The notes under the pieces were generated by a model. It searched no databases, was not told where the DNA came from, and was given only the letters and a program-made list of their open reading frames with translations. A stretch of 47,132 nucleotides of DNA from assembly GCF_022810305.1 (NCBI RefSeq), contig NZ_JALGQH010000039.1:1-47132 (forward strand), written 5' to 3'. This document shows, one piece after another, positions 44,484-47,132 of the stretch (position 1 is the first letter of the stretch; the number at the start of each line of letters is the position of its first letter). The stretch comes from Rhodococcus sp. ARC_M6 (GTDB lineage: Bacteria > Actinomycetota > Actinomycetes > Mycobacteriales > Mycobacteriaceae). The position numbers were made by a program, and so were the translations under genes.

Positions 44484-44612
44484 TCTGCCGCGGGGACGAC
44501 CGGGGCGGAATTTCTTCGTCCCGGCCATCAGGACGAGGTGTTTTGTTCTGTACTGCAAGACAATACGGTCGTGGATGTAATACCGGTCGAAGAGCGATGA
44601 AATGGTGGAGCG

Positions 44613-45488
44613 ATGAAGTGGTCGTTGGCGGGCGCGATGATCGATGCCCTGGATTTGTGCGAGTTGGCTCAGGTTGCAGAAGAAGCAGGATTCGACGGTC
44701 TGTCGATGTCCGATTCGGTGTTCTATCCGGAACATGTCTCGGCGCCTTACCCGTACTCGCCTGACGGTAAGCGGATGTGGGCACCGGAGACTCCGATGCC
44801 GGATCCCTTCATCGCCATGGCAGCGATGGCCGCCGTGACACAGCGAATCCGGTTCTATACCAACGTACTCAAGCTCCCGTTGCGAGATCCGCTGTTGACG
44901 GCCAAGCAGGTGTCGACCATGGCCGTGATGTCCCGAAATCGGGTGGCTATCGGCATTGGACTCTCGTGGATTCCGGAGGAATTCACGTACACGCGCACAG
45001 AAATGCGTACTCGAGGTGCCCGCACCGATGAGGCAATCGAGATTTTGAAGGCGGTGTGCGCAGGTCGCGGCCCGGAATGGGTCGAATACCACGGCAAACA
45101 CTACGATTTTGATGCATTGATGATCAGCCCCGCACCCGATGCGCCTGTTCCGATCTTCATCGGCGGACACAGCGAACCCGGTCTGCGACGCGCCGCCAGG
45201 TTGGCCGACGGTTGGATCTCGGTGAATGTGACCAAAGACGAATTGGCCTCTGCTATTGAGCGTCTCGCACAGTTGCGGGCCGAATACGGTCGATCCGACA
45301 TCCCGTTCGAGATCAACGTTTCGCCGACCGATGTCCGCGACATCGACGGGTATCGGGAACTCGAGGCTCTCGGCGTCACAGAGATCCGGGTGTCTCCGTG
45401 GCATCGGTACGGTATTGCTGCCGACGATCGCCGGGGACGCCTTGATTCGATTCGTCGTTTTGCCGACGAGGTCATCGCGCAGTACTGA
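44613..45488 (+). CDS. F420-dependent LLM-class oxidoreductase (TIGR03619-like)
   Basis: A 291-residue luciferase-like monooxygenase-fold protein. LCELAQVAEEAGFDGLSMSDS is the first barrel segment, and RIRFYTNVLKLPLRDPLLTAKQVST and GIGLSWIPEEFTYT are typical of actinobacterial F420-dependent members. VPIFIGGHSEPGLRRAARLADGWI is the standard C-terminal block. It probably oxidises or reduces a small alcohol, ketone or unsaturated compound with F420 or FMN. The 129-base gap upstream has no clear promoter. Substrate unknown. Confidence 0.87.
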   Translation: MKWSLAGAMIDALDLCELAQVAEEAGFDGLSMSDSVFYPEHVSAPYPYSPDGKRMWAPETPMPDPFIAMAAMAAVTQRIRFYTNVLKLPLRDPLLTAKQVSTMAVMSRNRVAIGIGLSWIPEEFTYTRTEMRTRGARTDEAIEILKAVCAGRGPEWVEYHGKHYDFDALMISPAPDAPVPIFIGGHSEPGLRRAARLADGWISVNVTKDELASAIERLAQLRAEYGRSDIPFEINVSPTDVRDIDGYRELEALGVTEIRVSPWHRYGIAADDRRGRLDSIRRFADEVIAQY

Positions 45489-45820
45489 ACGATCAACGTC
45501 TGGACTTCCGCTTGTGAGTGCTCGGACGACCCACTGTCGGTCGACGACATGGTGAAGCATGAGGCTCGATCCCGACCGCGGAGGTAGTGAAGATCTAGAG
45601 ACCGTCACAGGGTGACGGCTGCCGGTTTCCGCCGCACCGACCCCATGACTCTGAACCTCAACTTGAGAGTTGACCTGGGGTTATTGTCGTTTTTTATATA
45701 CCGTCCAGTAACTTGCGCAAAACTGTAACGAGTTCCGCTTTTCAGTGAGAAAGTGTGTTGGATTTCACTCAACCACGATGCCTGTGACGGTTACCACCTG
45801 GTCGGGCGCAAGGAGTTTCA
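45489..45820 (+). promoter_or_regulatory. Intergenic region with hairpin and promoter for the repeat protein
   Basis: This 332-base gap contains a small hairpin at 45602-45618 (CCGTCAC/GTGACGG, loop AGG), a weak terminator candidate. It also has a good promoter-like pair: TTGACC at 45670-45675 and TTTATA at 45693-45698, 17 bases apart. The DNA from 45661 to 45740 is clearly AT-richer than its surroundings. AAGGAG at 45810-45815 is the ribosome-binding site of the next gene. No open frame in the gap looks real. Confidence 0.55.
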
Positions 45821-47132
45821 ATGTCGAAATCCTCGGTACAGCGCGTTGCTGTACCGATCACCAGCGTGGCAGTTGTCGCTGGAATGATGCTGATCGGTAG
45901 TCCGGCCAACGCCGAGACGACGTCCACCCCGTTCAACAGTTCTTGCCAGGCCAAGTCTCTCGTCACCGTCGACAAGACCGTCGCCGCCTCGATGACCGTC
46001 GACGCGCCGGCGACAGTTGCGCCGGGTGAGATCTTCACCTACCGCATCAAGCCGAACGCGTCCTCCTATCCCAACTCGGACTCGGGTGCGACGACGACCA
46101 ACCTTTCACGACTGAAGTACGACTACGCGATCCCCGCCAATGCCGAGTTCCAGAGCGCCGCAGTCGTGGGCGCCGGGATCAACATCGGCGGCGTGACTCC
46201 CAATGTCCTGCGCGTCAGTGAGGCCGGCGCCGTCGACAATGTCGCCGGCCCCATCGTCCGGCTCTCGGGCAATAACGAGGTCATCGGCAACGGTGCGAAC
46301 AACAACCTCAAGGCCGAGGGCGGCATCCTCGTCCCCAAGAACAAGAAGAATATCGACGGCTCGGCGAACGCAGGTGGCGACAGCTGGTACCAGCTTCCGG
46401 CGGTCGACATCACGGTCAAGGCCCTTGCGCCCGGCGTGATCACTCCGAAGGTACGCACCGCCGGCAGCGCCGCCAACTACGGCGCTGACCAGAACTTCAG
46501 CACCTCGCTGGCGAAAGCCTCGGTCCCGGTTCTCGGAACCCAATGGGCGCCCACCCGTTGCATCCCCAGTGACAACAAGAGCGCTCTCAACGCCGGCGCC
46601 GGCGCCCTGGCCACCATCACGGTCGCCGAGGCAGGTCCCGTCGTCGTCGACACTGCCACCACGCTGAATGCTCCGGCGACTGCCAAGACGGGTACGGCTG
46701 TGGATCTCACGGCTACCGTCGCTCCGGCGGGTGCTACCGGTACCGTCGATTTCAAGGACGGTGCAACAGTTTTGGGTACCGCACCGGTTAATGCTGGTGT
46801 TGCGACGCTGAACCACACGTTCACCACCGACGGCAGCCATTCGATCACGGCTGTGTACTCCGGTGACGCCACGAACCGTACGTCTACGTCGGCGGCTTCG
46901 ACGGTCGAGGTTTCCACGGATCCGGTCATCGTCGATTCCACGACCACGTTGAACGTTCCGGCGACAGCGAAGACGGGTACGGCTGTGGATCTCACGGCTA
47001 CCGTCGCTCCGGCGGGTGCTACCGGTACCGTCGATTTCAAGGACGGTGCAACAGTTTTGGGTACCGCACCGGTTAATGCTGGTGTTGCGACGCTGAACCA
47101 CACGTTCACCACCGACGGCAGCCATTCGATCA
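45821..47132 (+). CDS. Secreted protein with tandem Ig-like (Big_3-type) repeats, 3' end outside window
   Basis: The first 437 codons of a secreted protein; the frame stays open to the window end. The N-terminus MSKSSVQRVAVPITSVAVVA followed by GMMLIGSPANAET is a Sec signal peptide, probably cut after ANA (residue 31). A unique domain of about 240 residues with two cysteines follows (near residues 44 and 247). Ig-like repeats begin near residue 275: TATVAPAGATGTVDFKDGAT and VLGTAPVNAGVATLNHTF, period 95 residues. Such repeats suit cell-surface stalks or adhesins. AAGGAG at 45810 precedes the ATG by five bases. No sorting signal can be checked. Confidence 0.8.
   Translation, partial: MSKSSVQRVAVPITSVAVVAGMMLIGSPANAETTSTPFNSSCQAKSLVTVDKTVAASMTVDAPATVAPGEIFTYRIKPNASSYPNSDSGATTTNLSRLKYDYAIPANAEFQSAAVVGAGINIGGVTPNVLRVSEAGAVDNVAGPIVRLSGNNEVIGNGANNNLKAEGGILVPKNKKNIDGSANAGGDSWYQLPAVDITVKALAPGVITPKVRTAGSAANYGADQNFSTSLAKASVPVLGTQWAPTRCIPSDNKSALNAGAGALATITVAEAGPVVVDTATTLNAPATAKTGTAVDLTATVAPAGATGTVDFKDGATVLGTAPVNAGVATLNHTFTTDGSHSITAVYSGDATNRTSTSAASTVEVSTDPVIVDSTTTLNVPATAKTGTAVDLTATVAPAGATGTVDFKDGATVLGTAPVNAGVATLNHTFTTDGSHSI
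46685..47132 (+). repeat. Tandem 285-base repeat with identical cores
   Basis: Bases 46685-46847 and 46970-47132 are identical (163 bases) at a spacing of exactly 285 bases, or 95 codons. The segments between the cores are similar but diverged. Identity continues to the last base of the window, so the real repeat is longer, and more copies may follow. Confidence 0.92.

Noticed and set aside
46106..47125. Minus-strand frame with an internal duplication opposite the Ig-repeat protein
   Set aside because: The duplication is simply the complement of the 285-base repeat; the plus frame has a signal peptide and ribosome-binding site.
1..47132. tRNA, rRNA, CRISPR arrays, insertion sequences, prophage
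   Set aside because: Looked for cloverleaf-like ends, regularly spaced repeats, transposase or integrase motifs; none found. The excisionase-type HTH at 22059 is a conserved chromosomal gene without integrase or att repeats nearby.

Overview
The window looks like chromosomal DNA of a mycolic-acid actinomycete, most likely a Rhodococcus of the erythropolis/qingshengii type (inferred from moderately high GC, codon use and gene content; no marker search was possible). From mshA to the region after hemB, the gene order follows the Mycobacterium tuberculosis Rv0486-Rv0514 region as I remember it. The diagnostic genes are mshA, a YbjN-family gene, gpmA, senX3-regX3, a cysteine-rich Rv0495c-like gene, ppx, proC, the small Rv0500A/Rv0500B pair and hemACDB. 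No rRNA, tRNA, CRISPR array, insertion sequence or prophage was seen.

Layout. (1) 1-2587: a frameshifted LysR-regulator remnant, then a minus-strand set of a tocopherol-cyclase-like protein, a PaaI-type thioesterase and a PIG-L deacetylase. (2) 2699-9518: an MFS exporter overlapping an alpha/beta hydrolase gene, mshA (mycothiol), a YbjN protein, phosphoglycerate mutase and the SenX3-RegX3 phosphate two-component system. (3) 9587-13345: a cysteine-rich protein, exopolyphosphatase, a repeat-rich membrane protein and a sugar-phosphate-isomerase-like protein. (4) 13480-18683: a minus-strand glycerolipid operon (WS/DGAT, PlsB-type acyltransferase, HAD-PlsC fusion) placed inside the otherwise syntenic block, followed by a TetR and a divergent MerR regulator. 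(5) 20236-26581: thioesterase, proC, an excisionase-like HTH protein, the 33-residue ribosomal protein bS22, an epimerase-like SDR, an acyltransferase, a SerB-like HAD phosphatase and a glutaredoxin-like protein. (6) 26652-32599: Rex with a perfect Rex operator upstream, then hemA-hemC-cobA/hemD-hemB, linking haem synthesis to NADH/NAD+ balance. (7) 32651-34829: small membrane proteins and a CsoR-family metal sensor.

(8) 34843-42819 is the most interesting segment. A TetR regulator faces a region with three spaced operator-like palindromes. Beyond them lies a tight same-strand cassette: cysQ, cysD, cysNC, an NTF2/SnoaL-like protein, an SDR, a PAPS-dependent sulfotransferase and a DUF1214 protein, ending at a strong hairpin. 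The set covers sulfate activation (CysD/CysNC make PAPS), a PAPS consumer (sulfotransferase), disposal of the by-product PAP (CysQ) and enzymes that could prepare a small hydroxylated substrate. I read it as a self-contained sulfonation module; that reading is inference.

(9) 42870-47132: an orphan solute-binding lipoprotein, an F420-type luciferase-like oxidoreductase, and a secreted protein with Ig-like repeats that are identical at the DNA level and run off the window end.
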